Positions 1 through 5,234 of a stretch of DNA of 7,832 nucleotides are shown in pieces. Location of the stretch: positions 1-7,832 of the forward strand of contig CALXSO010000115.1 of NCBI GenBank assembly GCA_944391155.1. The letters are read 5' to 3'. The stretch is from an uncultured Clostridia bacterium (GTDB taxonomy: Bacteria; Bacillota; Clostridia; TANB77; CAG-508). The notes beneath the pieces were generated by a model. That model was not told where the DNA came from. It made no database searches and was given only the letters and a program-made list of their open reading frames with translations. Position 1 is the first letter of the stretch, and each line of letters starts with the position of its first letter. A program made the translations under genes and the position numbers.

Positions 1-129
1 TATATCCAAATTATATCAATAATATTTAAATCTAACAAGAAATTTTTTAATTTGTAATAAAAATGTAATAATTGGATAGTTTAGATTTGTTCAGCCTTTG
101 TCTAGATTAGGTTTACAGGCATTTTTAAA

Positions 130-151
130 GGACCTGTCCTAAGACAGGTCC
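130..151. repeat. Perfect 9-bp hairpin (GGACCTGTC/GACAGGTCC), REP-like or weak terminator
   Basis: GGACCTGTC at 130-138 and GACAGGTCC at 143-151 are perfect complements around a 4-base loop. The hairpin starts 7 bases past the stop codon of the 90-residue gene, so it could end that transcript. However, the minus-strand sequence after it is CTTTAAAAATG, which is a poor U-run, so it is weak as an intrinsic terminator. It is far more GC-rich than the surrounding sequence. From memory, short GGAC...GTCC palindromes of this kind occur as dispersed REP-like elements in some Clostridia. That reading is inference, because only one copy is present here. Confidence 0.55.
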
Positions 152-158
152 CCATAGA

Positions 159-431
159 TTAGTTTAGTAGATTCCAACTTCTTGAAAAGTCGGAAATCCA
201 CTTTCCAAAAGGTTCAGAGTTAGTTCTTTCAGCTTCGATAAAAGGTTCTATAAAAGCTGAATTACTTCTCATAGCTAGAATCTCTGACCCCCTATTGCTT
301 TCTCGAGTTATTTCTTGTAATTTCTCGAGAGGTGTGTTGTTGAGAAATTTGGTTAGAACATCTCTAGCCTTTCCTTTTTCCTCATTTTTTACACACCGCA
401 TAGTTTCGGTAAAATATGACATTGTTTTCAT
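159..431 (-). CDS. Hypothetical 90-residue protein, compositionally atypical
   Basis: I do not recognise this protein. It is complete and 90 residues long, very hydrophilic, with no signal peptide or membrane segment. A charged N-terminal half (KNEEKGKAR around residues 15-23) is followed by a probable helical stretch, and the tail is rich in Ser, Phe and Trp. Translation is well supported: AAGGAGGG (438-445) sits 6 nt before the ATG at 431, whereas the internal Met4 would be 15 nt away. A strong promoter lies upstream at 524-552. By hand count, positions 181-420 are about 37% G+C, clearly above the other genes here. Codons such as CGA, CGG, AGG and GGG appear that the neighbours mostly avoid, which suggests acquisition from elsewhere. 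It follows pfkA on the same strand but has its own promoter. That it is a real gene is fairly secure; its function is unknown. Confidence 0.75.
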   Translation of the reverse strand: MKTMSYFTETMRCVKNEEKGKARDVLTKFLNNTPLEKLQEITRESNRGSEILAMRSNSAFIEPFIEAERTNSEPFGKWISDFSRSWNLLN

Positions 432-466
432 ATTTTACCCTCCTTTCTGTTGAATAGCTTGCCAAA

Positions 467-517
467 CCATATCAAACAAATGATATGGCCATAGTTACAT
501 AAAAGGAAAACTCCTTT
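467..517 (-). promoter_or_regulatory. Two-hairpin 5' leader of the 90-residue gene
   Basis: Between the predicted start of transcription (about 517) and the ribosome binding site lie two perfect inverted repeats. The first is AAAGGA/TCCTTT at 502-507 and 512-517 with a 4-base loop. The second is CCATATCA/TGATATGG at 467-474 and 481-488 with a 6-base loop. The first hairpin contains an AAAGGAG motif, followed 10 nt later by an ATG directly joined to TAA (500-495 on the minus strand). The leader is about 86 nt long, unusually long and structured for this window. A regulatory role is inference. Confidence 0.4.
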
Positions 518-523
518 GATATT

Positions 524-552
524 ATTATAGCATAAAAGCCCCTAAAATTCAA
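524..552 (-). promoter_or_regulatory. Sigma-A-type promoter for the 90-residue gene
   Basis: On the minus strand TTGAAT (547-552) is followed after exactly 17 nt by TATAAT (524-529). TGC precedes the -10 box, giving the extended -10 form TGnTATAAT. Transcription should begin near 517. The promoter lies between the pfkA stop (586) and the small gene, so that gene can be expressed independently of pfkA. Confidence 0.7.
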
Positions 553-585
553 TGCATTTTTCGAATCAAATTTTGCAAATCACAA

Positions 586-1731
586 TTAGTCTCCTAAGTT
601 TATTCCAACACTTCTTGCAGTTTTAACTAAATCATCATCCATTGTCACTTTTCTTTGATTACTTTCTGCCGTATTTCCTGAAACAGCACCTATTTTTTTA
701 TTATTTCCTACCACATCTTCTAGTGAAACATAATCTAGCCTTCCGTTTTTTATAACTGCCAAAGTTCCAAATTTTCCTTCCATTGCAAGTTGCATTGCTT
801 TAGTTCCATATTTCGTTGATAATACTCTATCAAAAGCAGTTGGTGTTCCTCCTCTTTGCATATATCCTAAAGTTGTATTTCTAGCCTCTAGTCCAGTTAA
901 TTTTTCAAGTTGCTTTGCAACCTTTGGTCCTACACCACCTAATTTTGTGTTATCTACTCCTTGTCCATTATCTCTTGTTCCTTCTACTGTAATTGTTCCC
1001 CCTTTTGGCATGGCTCCTTCTGATACTACAACTACACTAAAATTCTTACCTCTTTTTTGTCTATTTTTTATTTTTTCAGCTACTTTTTCTATATCATAAG
1101 GAATTTCTGGAATTAGTGCTGCATCTGCTCCTCCTGCAATTGCAGATTCTAACGCTATCCATCCTGCATATCTTCCCATAACTTCTAATACCATTATTCT
1201 ATGATGTGTTTCTCCTGTTGTATGTAACCTATCTATTGCTTCCATTGCTACTGATACAGCTGTATTATAACCAAAAGTTATTTCTGTGCAAGCTACATCA
1301 TTATCTATTGTTTTTGGTACTCCTATCACATTCAATCCTTTTAACATAAAATCTCTTGCAGATTTTTGTGTTCCATCTCCTCCTAGAGTAAAAACACAAT
1401 CAAAACCATCTTTCTTAACATTTTCAACACAAATATCAGATAAATCTTTATATTCTACTTCTCCATTTTCATTTATTACTTTATAATTAAATACATTTGC
1501 ATTTGTTGAAGAACCAATTATAGATCCTCCCTTTGGTAATATTCCTTCTGCATTTCCATTTTCTGCTGTACTTAACAAAACATAGTCATTTTTCAATAAT
1601 CCATTATATCCATCAATAAATCCATAGCATTCAATACCATTATTTTCTGCTGTTTTTACAATTCCCCTTATAACAGCATTAAATCCAGCTACATCTCCTC
1701 CATTTGCTAAAATTGCAACTTTTTTTAACAT
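586..1731 (-). CDS. pfkA: 6-phosphofructokinase, predicted ATP-dependent
   Basis: Cytosolic glycolytic enzyme that phosphorylates fructose 6-phosphate to fructose 1,6-bisphosphate. The N-terminal phosphate-binding loop is GGDVAGFN (11-18). GGDGT is at 117-121, PKTIDND at 139-145 with Asp143 as the expected catalytic base, MGR at 185-187, SEG at 237-239 and LGYMQRGG at 288-295. At the two family positions that discriminate phosphate donor, Gly (in GGDGT) rather than Asp indicates ATP instead of pyrophosphate. The Lys of PKTIDND is the state shared with pyrophosphate enzymes and with some ATP enzymes such as those of plants and trypanosomes. Tyr290 replaces the His usual in the bacterial signature. 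At 381 residues it is longer than the roughly 320-residue E. coli type. GGGAGG lies 7 nt before the ATG. A promoter and a structured leader precede it, and no downstream terminator is obvious. Confidence 0.95.
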   Translation of the reverse strand: MLKKVAILANGGDVAGFNAVIRGIVKTAENNGIECYGFIDGYNGLLKNDYVLLSTAENGNAEGILPKGGSIIGSSTNANVFNYKVINENGEVEYKDLSDICVENVKKDGFDCVFTLGGDGTQKSARDFMLKGLNVIGVPKTIDNDVACTEITFGYNTAVSVAMEAIDRLHTTGETHHRIMVLEVMGRYAGWIALESAIAGGADAALIPEIPYDIEKVAEKIKNRQKRGKNFSVVVVSEGAMPKGGTITVEGTRDNGQGVDNTKLGGVGPKVAKQLEKLTGLEARNTTLGYMQRGGTPTAFDRVLSTKYGTKAMQLAMEGKFGTLAVIKNGRLDYVSLEDVVGNNKKIGAVSGNTAESNQRKVTMDDDLVKTARSVGINLGD

Positions 1732-1785
1732 ATTAATTCCTCCCTTTTATCTGTTTGTTGTTTTATAATTTGTTCTATTCTCCTA

Positions 1786-1873
1786 TTGCTAATTTTTGAT
1801 ATTAAAACAATTAAAAAGACTTTGCTAAGATTTTTTACGCTAATCTTTTTGTGTACAATTAGCAAGTCTTTTT
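1786..1873 (-). terminator. Terminator-like stem in the gerQ-pfkA gap, possible attenuator with alternative pairing
   Basis: Segment 1813-1828 pairs with 1859-1873 over 15 bp with a single bulged base, with a smaller nested stem inside (1829-1832 with 1842-1845). On the minus strand the 3' arm ends in GTCTTTTT, so it resembles an intrinsic terminator, and it is the only one after cwlJ-gerQ. It also lies downstream of the best pfkA promoter (1886-1913), so a pfkA transcript from there must pass through it. The 5' arm segment TTGCTAATT (1865-1857) is also perfectly complementary over 9 bases to AATTAGCAA at 1794-1786, giving a competing pairing that would break the stem. The hairpin is seen directly. 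Conditional attenuation is inference. Confidence 0.6.
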
Positions 1874-1885
1874 CTCTACTTATTT

Positions 1886-1913
1886 ATTATATCAATATTT
1901 TTTGAAAATACAA
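1886..1913 (-). promoter_or_regulatory. Candidate promoter for pfkA
   Basis: TTGTAT (1908-1913) and TATAAT (1886-1891) are separated by 16 nt on the minus strand, with TGA before the -10 box (extended -10). The start of transcription would be near 1879, giving a leader of about 150 nt. I found no better promoter between the terminator-like stem and the pfkA start. In such AT-rich sequence, chance matches to TATAAT are a real risk. Confidence 0.5.
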
Positions 1914-1954
1914 CTATTTTATTCAAATTTTTAAAAGAATAAATAATTTTTATA

Positions 1955-2257
1955 TTAAAATCCATAACCAAAATTTGCTCTTCTATAAGGATTCTCAGCT
2001 ATCGTTACAAATTTTATTGCATAAATATCGCAATATAATAAATTACCACTTTCTACTGCTCGAAGTAAAATATAACTTACACCAACATCTTCTAATATTC
2101 CTATTCTATCTGTTAAGTTATTTGTTCCTATCAAAAATTCCACCCTTATTAATTTTCCAATCTGTTCTCTTAAAAAAGCTGGTGTATACATATCATTTGT
2201 AATAATTTCTGGAGAATTTTCATCTATTTGTACTCTCCTAATTGGTTCTTCCGGCAT
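1955..2257 (-). CDS. gerQ: GerQ-like spore coat protein
   Basis: Predicted spore coat protein of the GerQ (YwdL) family. In Bacillus, GerQ sits in the inner coat and is needed to localise the cortex hydrolase CwlJ. From about residue 24 the protein carries the family core: YTPAFLREQIGK, then IRVEFLIG, a central ILEDVG-SYILLR segment and the closing CDIYAIKFVTI (about 76-86). These are alternating beta strands around a 'presents in the coat / CDIY' motif. It is 100 residues, far shorter than the B. subtilis protein (about 181), because the Gln-rich N-terminal region is absent. AAAGGAG lies 7 nt before the ATG. It starts 27 nt after the cwlJ stop, the same gene order as the Bacillus cwlJ-gerQ operon, and this context is as important as the sequence for the call. 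Confidence 0.78.
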   Translation of the reverse strand: MPEEPIRRVQIDENSPEIITNDMYTPAFLREQIGKLIRVEFLIGTNNLTDRIGILEDVGVSYILLRAVESGNLLYCDIYAIKFVTIAENPYRRANFGYGF

Positions 2258-2284
2258 CTTAAAACTCCTTTCTTTTAATCAAGT

Positions 2285-2731
2285 TTAAGTATTTTTATAT
2301 TGTGCAGTTGGTCTATAAAAACAGTGTTTTCCAAGTCTTGTGTGAAGCGAACCTGATCCATTATATGGAAATTCTTGTGGACAATTTGGTCTAAATGGAT
2401 TCATATACCACAAGCATTCTCCTATTTCATTTAACTTATTTCCTGATAACACCCAATCTGCTATATAATAATGTTCTTCTGTTGGATTCATATTATATAT
2501 ATTTTGTGGATTATAGTTTCCTCCTAAAGTTTCTACTGCACAATCAAATTGTCCTGCTTGAAACAAGATGTTTCTAATATTGCCATTTTGAGATATTCTT
2601 GCATATTCTCCATCCGGCACTTGAACTCTATTCATTATGACTGTTCCTACTGCTTTCATTCCATTATCTCCTTCTCCCCCTGCTTCACACTGTATCATTC
2701 TTGCAAGTAATTCTCTTTCTGAATACACCAT
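2285..2731 (-). CDS. cwlJ: Spore cortex-lytic hydrolase, CwlJ type
   Basis: Cell wall hydrolase of the SleB/CwlJ catalytic family, which cuts cortex peptidoglycan containing muramic-delta-lactam during germination. The expected catalytic Glu is Glu16 in CEAGGE (15-20). VIMNRV (31-36), QFDCAVE (61-67), WYMNP (108-112) and GKHCFY (134-139) are the other family landmarks, in the right order. At 148 residues the protein is all catalytic domain, with no signal peptide and no peptidoglycan-binding repeat. That separates CwlJ from SleB and suits assembly from the mother cell onto the coat. GGAGGGGG (2736-2743) precedes the ATG. It is the first gene of a pair with gerQ. A CATATAAT element at 2752-2759 may be its -10, but I could not find a convincing sporulation-sigma -35 partner. 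Confidence 0.93.
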   Translation of the reverse strand: MVYSERELLARMIQCEAGGEGDNGMKAVGTVIMNRVQVPDGEYARISQNGNIRNILFQAGQFDCAVETLGGNYNPQNIYNMNPTEEHYYIADWVLSGNKLNEIGECLWYMNPFRPNCPQEFPYNGSGSLHTRLGKHCFYRPTAQYKNT

Positions 2732-2768
2732 AGTACCCCCTCCATATTTTTATTATATGCATATTAAT

Positions 2769-2806
2769 AAAGAGTGCTAACAATTTTATATTTGTTAACA
2801 CTCTTT
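2769..2806 (-). terminator. Intrinsic terminator after the repeat-protein gene
   Basis: Positions 2769-2783 pair with 2792-2806 over 15 bp around an 8-base loop. The single imperfection is C/A on the plus strand but becomes a U-G wobble on the minus strand, so the RNA stem is continuous only in the minus direction. The 3' arm ends CTCTTTATT. It lies 14 bases past the repeat-gene stop and separates that gene from cwlJ-gerQ. Confidence 0.8.
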
Positions 2807-2820
2807 TAAATTCTAATATG

Positions 2821-3765
2821 TTATGCCTTATGAATTTTTCTCAAAAAAATTATTATTTTCCTAATTCTTTCTTTGTTTTTCCAAGACATTTTCGGTTTAA
2901 GATAAATAGAAACATCTATTCCCGATTCTAGGTCGTCTAAAATCATTATCATATTTTGATATGGAATATCTGCTCTAGCATAAATACTAACATCTAATTT
3001 TCTTTCCAAACCTTCCTTGATTACTAGCATTTGTTTTTCAGAAAAATCAAGTTTAGCATAAAGACTAACGTCCAGTCCTTCTTCTAAGCCTTCTCTGATT
3101 TCTCTCATTTGTATACTAGAAAATCCCGGCTTAGCATATATGCTAACATCTAATCCGTTTTCTAAACCTAGTCTTATTTCTCTCATTTGCTTATCAGAAA
3201 ATTCTGGATTGGCATAGATGTTCACATCAATACCTTTTAATAAGCCAAATAAAATTTCCTGCATTTGTTTAATGGAAAAAAAAGTTTTAGCATAAACTTC
3301 AACATTTACACCTTTTTCCAAACCTTCAAGAATAATAGACATTTGAGATCCGGAAAATTGAAAATTTGCATAAATATCAACATTTATGCCTTCTTCTAAT
3401 CCTATACGGATTTCTTTCATTTGATAACATTCAAAATGTACTTTAGCATAAATGCTAACATCTAGTCCTCTTTCTAAACCTAGTCTTATTTCTCTCATTT
3501 GCATCCAAGAGAATCTTGGATTTAAATAATACGAAACATCCACATTGTTTTTTAATCCTAATCGAATTTCCTGCATCTTTTTGTCAGAAAATTCTTTTTT
3601 AGCATAAACACTAACATCTACCTTTTCCTCTAATCCTATTCGAATTTCCTCAAGTTGTTGCCTATTTAAATCCTTGCTAAGCAATATAAAACTTATTAAA
3701 ATGTCCCGGCATTTTTCATCTAACTTGTCTGGCAATTGGTTTGAAATTTTAGAATAATTATTCAT
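2821..3765 (-). CDS. Protein of ten 26-residue repeats, function unknown
   Basis: A short N-terminal segment (residues 1-36) is followed by ten consecutive units of exactly 26 residues, starting at residues 37, 63, 89, 115, 141, 167, 193, 219, 245 and 271, then a basic C-terminal cap (297-314). The consensus unit reads QMxEIRxGLExGxDVSIYA, then K, a variable pair, FS and two more residues. This is a predicted amphipathic helix, a DVSIYA strand or turn and a short connector, so an alpha-solenoid-like fold is likely. There is no signal peptide, membrane segment or catalytic motif. From memory, similar repeats occur in uncharacterised Clostridia proteins, often mobile-element encoded. I chose the start at 3765 rather than 3852. 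AGGAGG lies 7 nt upstream of 3765, and a perfect consensus promoter (3797-3825) lies inside the longer frame. The product is 314 residues. A binding or scaffold role is inference. Confidence 0.9.
   Translation of the reverse strand: MNNYSKISNQLPDKLDEKCRDILISFILLSKDLNRQQLEEIRIGLEEKVDVSVYAKKEFSDKKMQEIRLGLKNNVDVSYYLNPRFSWMQMREIRLGLERGLDVSIYAKVHFECYQMKEIRIGLEEGINVDIYANFQFSGSQMSIILEGLEKGVNVEVYAKTFFSIKQMQEILFGLLKGIDVNIYANPEFSDKQMREIRLGLENGLDVSIYAKPGFSSIQMREIREGLEEGLDVSLYAKLDFSEKQMLVIKEGLERKLDVSIYARADIPYQNMIMILDDLESGIDVSIYLKPKMSWKNKERIRKIIIFLRKIHKA
2878..3657 (-). repeat. Ten tandem 78-bp coding repeats
   Basis: DNA underlying the ten 26-codon units, 780 bp with no length variation between units. 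Most units have diverged at the nucleotide level, but the third (beginning at residue 89) and the seventh (beginning at residue 193) remain almost identical. Comparing 3136-3192 with 3444-3502, I count about four differences over roughly 57 bases. That suggests recent duplication or gene conversion between non-adjacent units. Confidence 0.9.
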
Positions 3766-3796
3766 ATAAATTCCTCCTATATAATTTGATGAACCT

Positions 3797-3825
3797 ATTA
3801 TATAGCGATTATGTTTACTTGTCAA
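3797..3825 (-). promoter_or_regulatory. Perfect consensus sigma-A promoter for the repeat-protein gene
   Basis: On the minus strand TTGACA (3820-3825), a 17-nt spacer and TATAAT (3797-3802) match the housekeeping consensus at every position. Transcription should start near 3790, leaving a leader of about 25 nt with AGGAGG. The -35 box is embedded in a small palindrome, ACTTG-A-CAAGT (3816-3826), which might be an operator or just chance. Confidence 0.88.
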
Positions 3826-3878
3826 GTATTTTAATATAAAGCAAAACTCCATGTCTTACAATTTGTTACAATTCAACT

Positions 3879-4574
3879 TTAATTTTCCAAAGTTGCTCTA
3901 ATAGGTAATATTGAACTATTTTTTGCGATTAATGCTTTTATTTTTATTCCTTGTTCTGAAAACATTTTTTCATGTTCAGTTTCTATATTTCCTCCAAAAA
4001 TATCTTCTTTTTGTAAATCATATGTTTCTCTTTCAATTTCAAAACCAGTATCTTTCAAATATGTAAGAGTTGATGCAAATAAATCGTCATCATCTGTTTT
4101 AAAAAATATTTTTGCATCTGGTGTTATAAATTGTTTATACTTCTCTAATTGTCTTGTATGTGTTAGTCTTTTTTTTCTATGTTTACCCTTTGGCCATGGA
4201 TTACAAAAATTGATATATATTCTTTCAACATTATCTTGTTTTTCCAATATCATTAGTATTCGTTCTATGTCAAATCTTGTTATTGCTATATTATCTGTTT
4301 CGATTTTCTTTTCTTTATATTCTGACTCTATATTCCTTTTTGCTAAACCAAGCATTGCGTCTATTAAATCTATTGCCAAATAATTGACATTTAAATTTGA
4401 AGATGCAAGCTTTGAAATAAACTGCCCCTTTCCACATCCTAGTTCTATATGAAATGGATTTTGGGGATTTTTAAAAAAGTTTTTCCAATTTCCTCTCCAC
4501 TCTTCTGGATTATCTGCATAAAATTTACTTGCTTCTAGTTCTGGTCTAGCCCATTTTTTATACCTAATTCTCAA
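3879..4574 (-). CDS. trmB: tRNA (guanine-N7-)-methyltransferase TrmB
   Basis: Cytosolic SAM-dependent enzyme that methylates G46 in the variable loop of tRNAs. The Rossmann SAM loop is IELGCGKGQF (43-52), with Asp69 as the likely ribose-binding acid. The family signature INFCNPWPKGKHRKKRLTH covers 121-139, FKTDDDDLF is at 158-166, and TEHEKMFSEQG at 199-209 is the C-terminal tRNA-facing motif. Most members have DPWP in the signature. Here it is NPWP (Asn125), which I believe also occurs in other Clostridia. Length (231) is normal. The start is TTG: AAGGAGG (4582-4588) lies 7 nt before it, an in-frame TAA at 4589-4587 prevents extension, and the next in-frame Met would delete the SAM domain. 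It begins 37 nt after ogt and has no promoter of its own that I can see, so the two are probably co-transcribed. Confidence 0.95.
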   Translation of the reverse strand: MRIRYKKWARPELEASKFYADNPEEWRGNWKNFFKNPQNPFHIELGCGKGQFISKLASSNLNVNYLAIDLIDAMLGLAKRNIESEYKEKKIETDNIAITRFDIERILMILEKQDNVERIYINFCNPWPKGKHRKKRLTHTRQLEKYKQFITPDAKIFFKTDDDDLFASTLTYLKDTGFEIERETYDLQKEDIFGGNIETEHEKMFSEQGIKIKALIAKNSSILPIRATLEN

Positions 4575-4611
4575 TTTTTTTCCTCCTTAACTTATTAACA
4601 TTGGAATATTA

Positions 4612-5070
4612 TTAAAGTTTCGTTTTTTCTAAATCCAATAAATATTTCTTTTTATCCAGTCCTAAACCATATCCCACTAATCTATTCTTTACACCTATTA
4701 CTCTATGACATGGAATCAGTATTAGTAATGGATTATTATGATTAGCCATACCAACTGCTCTTGAAGCTTTTGGATTTCCTATATTTTTTGCTATTTCTCC
4801 ATATGTTCTAACTTCTCCATATGGTATCTTTAAAAGCTCTTGCCAAACTTTTTTCTGAAATTCCGTTCCTTTTAGATAAATTGGTAAATCAAAATCTTTT
4901 CTATTACCATTGAAATATTCTGATAATTGTTTTCCTGCTAAATTTAATATTTCCGTATCTTTTTCTTGATAATAATTATCCTTGTCCAAATTTACTTCTA
5001 TAATTTTATCATTTTCTTCTGCAATATACATTTTTCCAATTGGCGTTTCTATTATTTTCTTATATATCAT
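4612..5070 (-). CDS. ogt: Methylated-DNA--[protein]-cysteine S-methyltransferase
   Basis: Suicide DNA-repair protein that transfers the alkyl group from O6-methylguanine (and O4-methylthymine) to its own cysteine. The acceptor is Cys121 in PCHRVIG (120-126). The winged-helix DNA-binding part runs from about residue 70, with FQKKVW (71-76), TYGEIA (89-94), the helix containing SRAVG (103-107; Arg104 is the expected base-flipping Arg) and NNPLLILIP before the active site. GYGLGLDKKKYLLDLE closes the family core. At 152 residues it is the short Ogt form with no Ada regulatory domain. The start at 5070 gives the normal family N-terminus (TPIGKMYIA), and an in-frame stop lies 9 nt upstream. The only ribosome binding site is 33 nt away, with an intervening hairpin. 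trmB follows. Confidence 0.96.
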   Translation of the reverse strand: MIYKKIIETPIGKMYIAEENDKIIEVNLDKDNYYQEKDTEILNLAGKQLSEYFNGNRKDFDLPIYLKGTEFQKKVWQELLKIPYGEVRTYGEIAKNIGNPKASRAVGMANHNNPLLILIPCHRVIGVKNRLVGYGLGLDKKKYLLDLEKTKL

Positions 5071-5110
5071 AATACATTAAAGTTTAGTTCTTTACAAACT
5101 TTACCTCCTT
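5071..5110 (-). promoter_or_regulatory. Hairpin-bridged ribosome binding site of ogt
   Basis: AAGGAGG (5104-5110) is a strong Shine-Dalgarno but ends 33 nt before the ogt ATG, too far for direct use. The gap begins with an 8-bp perfect inverted repeat, TAAAGTTT (5103-5096) and AAACTTTA (5085-5078), around a 10-nt loop. It directly abuts the Shine-Dalgarno and leaves 7 nt before the ATG. If folded, the effective spacing becomes optimal. No other Shine-Dalgarno is closer. The stem is AU-rich and weak on its own, so the effect could depend on temperature or factors. The function is inference; the geometry is seen directly. Confidence 0.6.
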
Positions 5111-5124
5111 TTTATCATTTTAAT

Positions 5125-5167
5125 AAAATAGAGAAATATATTCAAAATATCATATATTCTCTATTTT
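5125..5167 (-). terminator. Hairpin between metG and ogt, probable metG terminator
   Basis: AAAATAGAGA (5125-5134) pairs with TCTCTATTTT (5158-5167), and the stem continues with ATATAT (5136-5141 with 5152-5157) after one bulged A. On the minus strand the 3' arm ends CTCTATTTTATT, giving a modest U-run, so it likely ends the metG transcript. The sequence is also symmetric enough to work in the other direction. It lies 68 bases past the metG stop. Confidence 0.65.
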
Positions 5168-5203
5168 ACTTTCTAATAAATTTATCTTCTATATACAAAT
5201 TCT

Positions 5204-5209
5204 ATTATA
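5204..5209 (-). promoter_or_regulatory. Possible extended -10 for ogt-trmB
   Basis: TGATATAAT on the minus strand is an extended -10 element, but I see no good -35 box 16-18 nt upstream. It shares the ten bases TTGATATAAT with the pfkA promoter. If it is used, the transcript crosses the 5125-5167 hairpin before reaching ogt. Chance occurrence is plausible in this AT-rich gap. Confidence 0.3.
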
Positions 5210-5234
5210 TCAAAATTTTTCTATATAAAACCTA

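Noticed and set aside
2752..2759. Sporulation-sigma promoter for cwlJ based on CATATAAT
   Set aside because: No matching -35 element at the sigma-E or sigma-G spacing was found, and the implied leader would barely include the Shine-Dalgarno. Mentioned only as a weak possibility.
2878..3657. Regular 78-bp spaced repeats that could suggest a CRISPR array
   Set aside because: The periodicity is a multiple of three within one long reading frame, units are diverged throughout, and there is no repeat/spacer alternation.
3766..3852. N-terminal 29-residue extension of the repeat protein from an ATG at 3852
   Set aside because: The extension contains the perfect promoter (3797-3825), and an ideal Shine-Dalgarno precedes the ATG at 3765. 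No ribosome binding site supports 3852.
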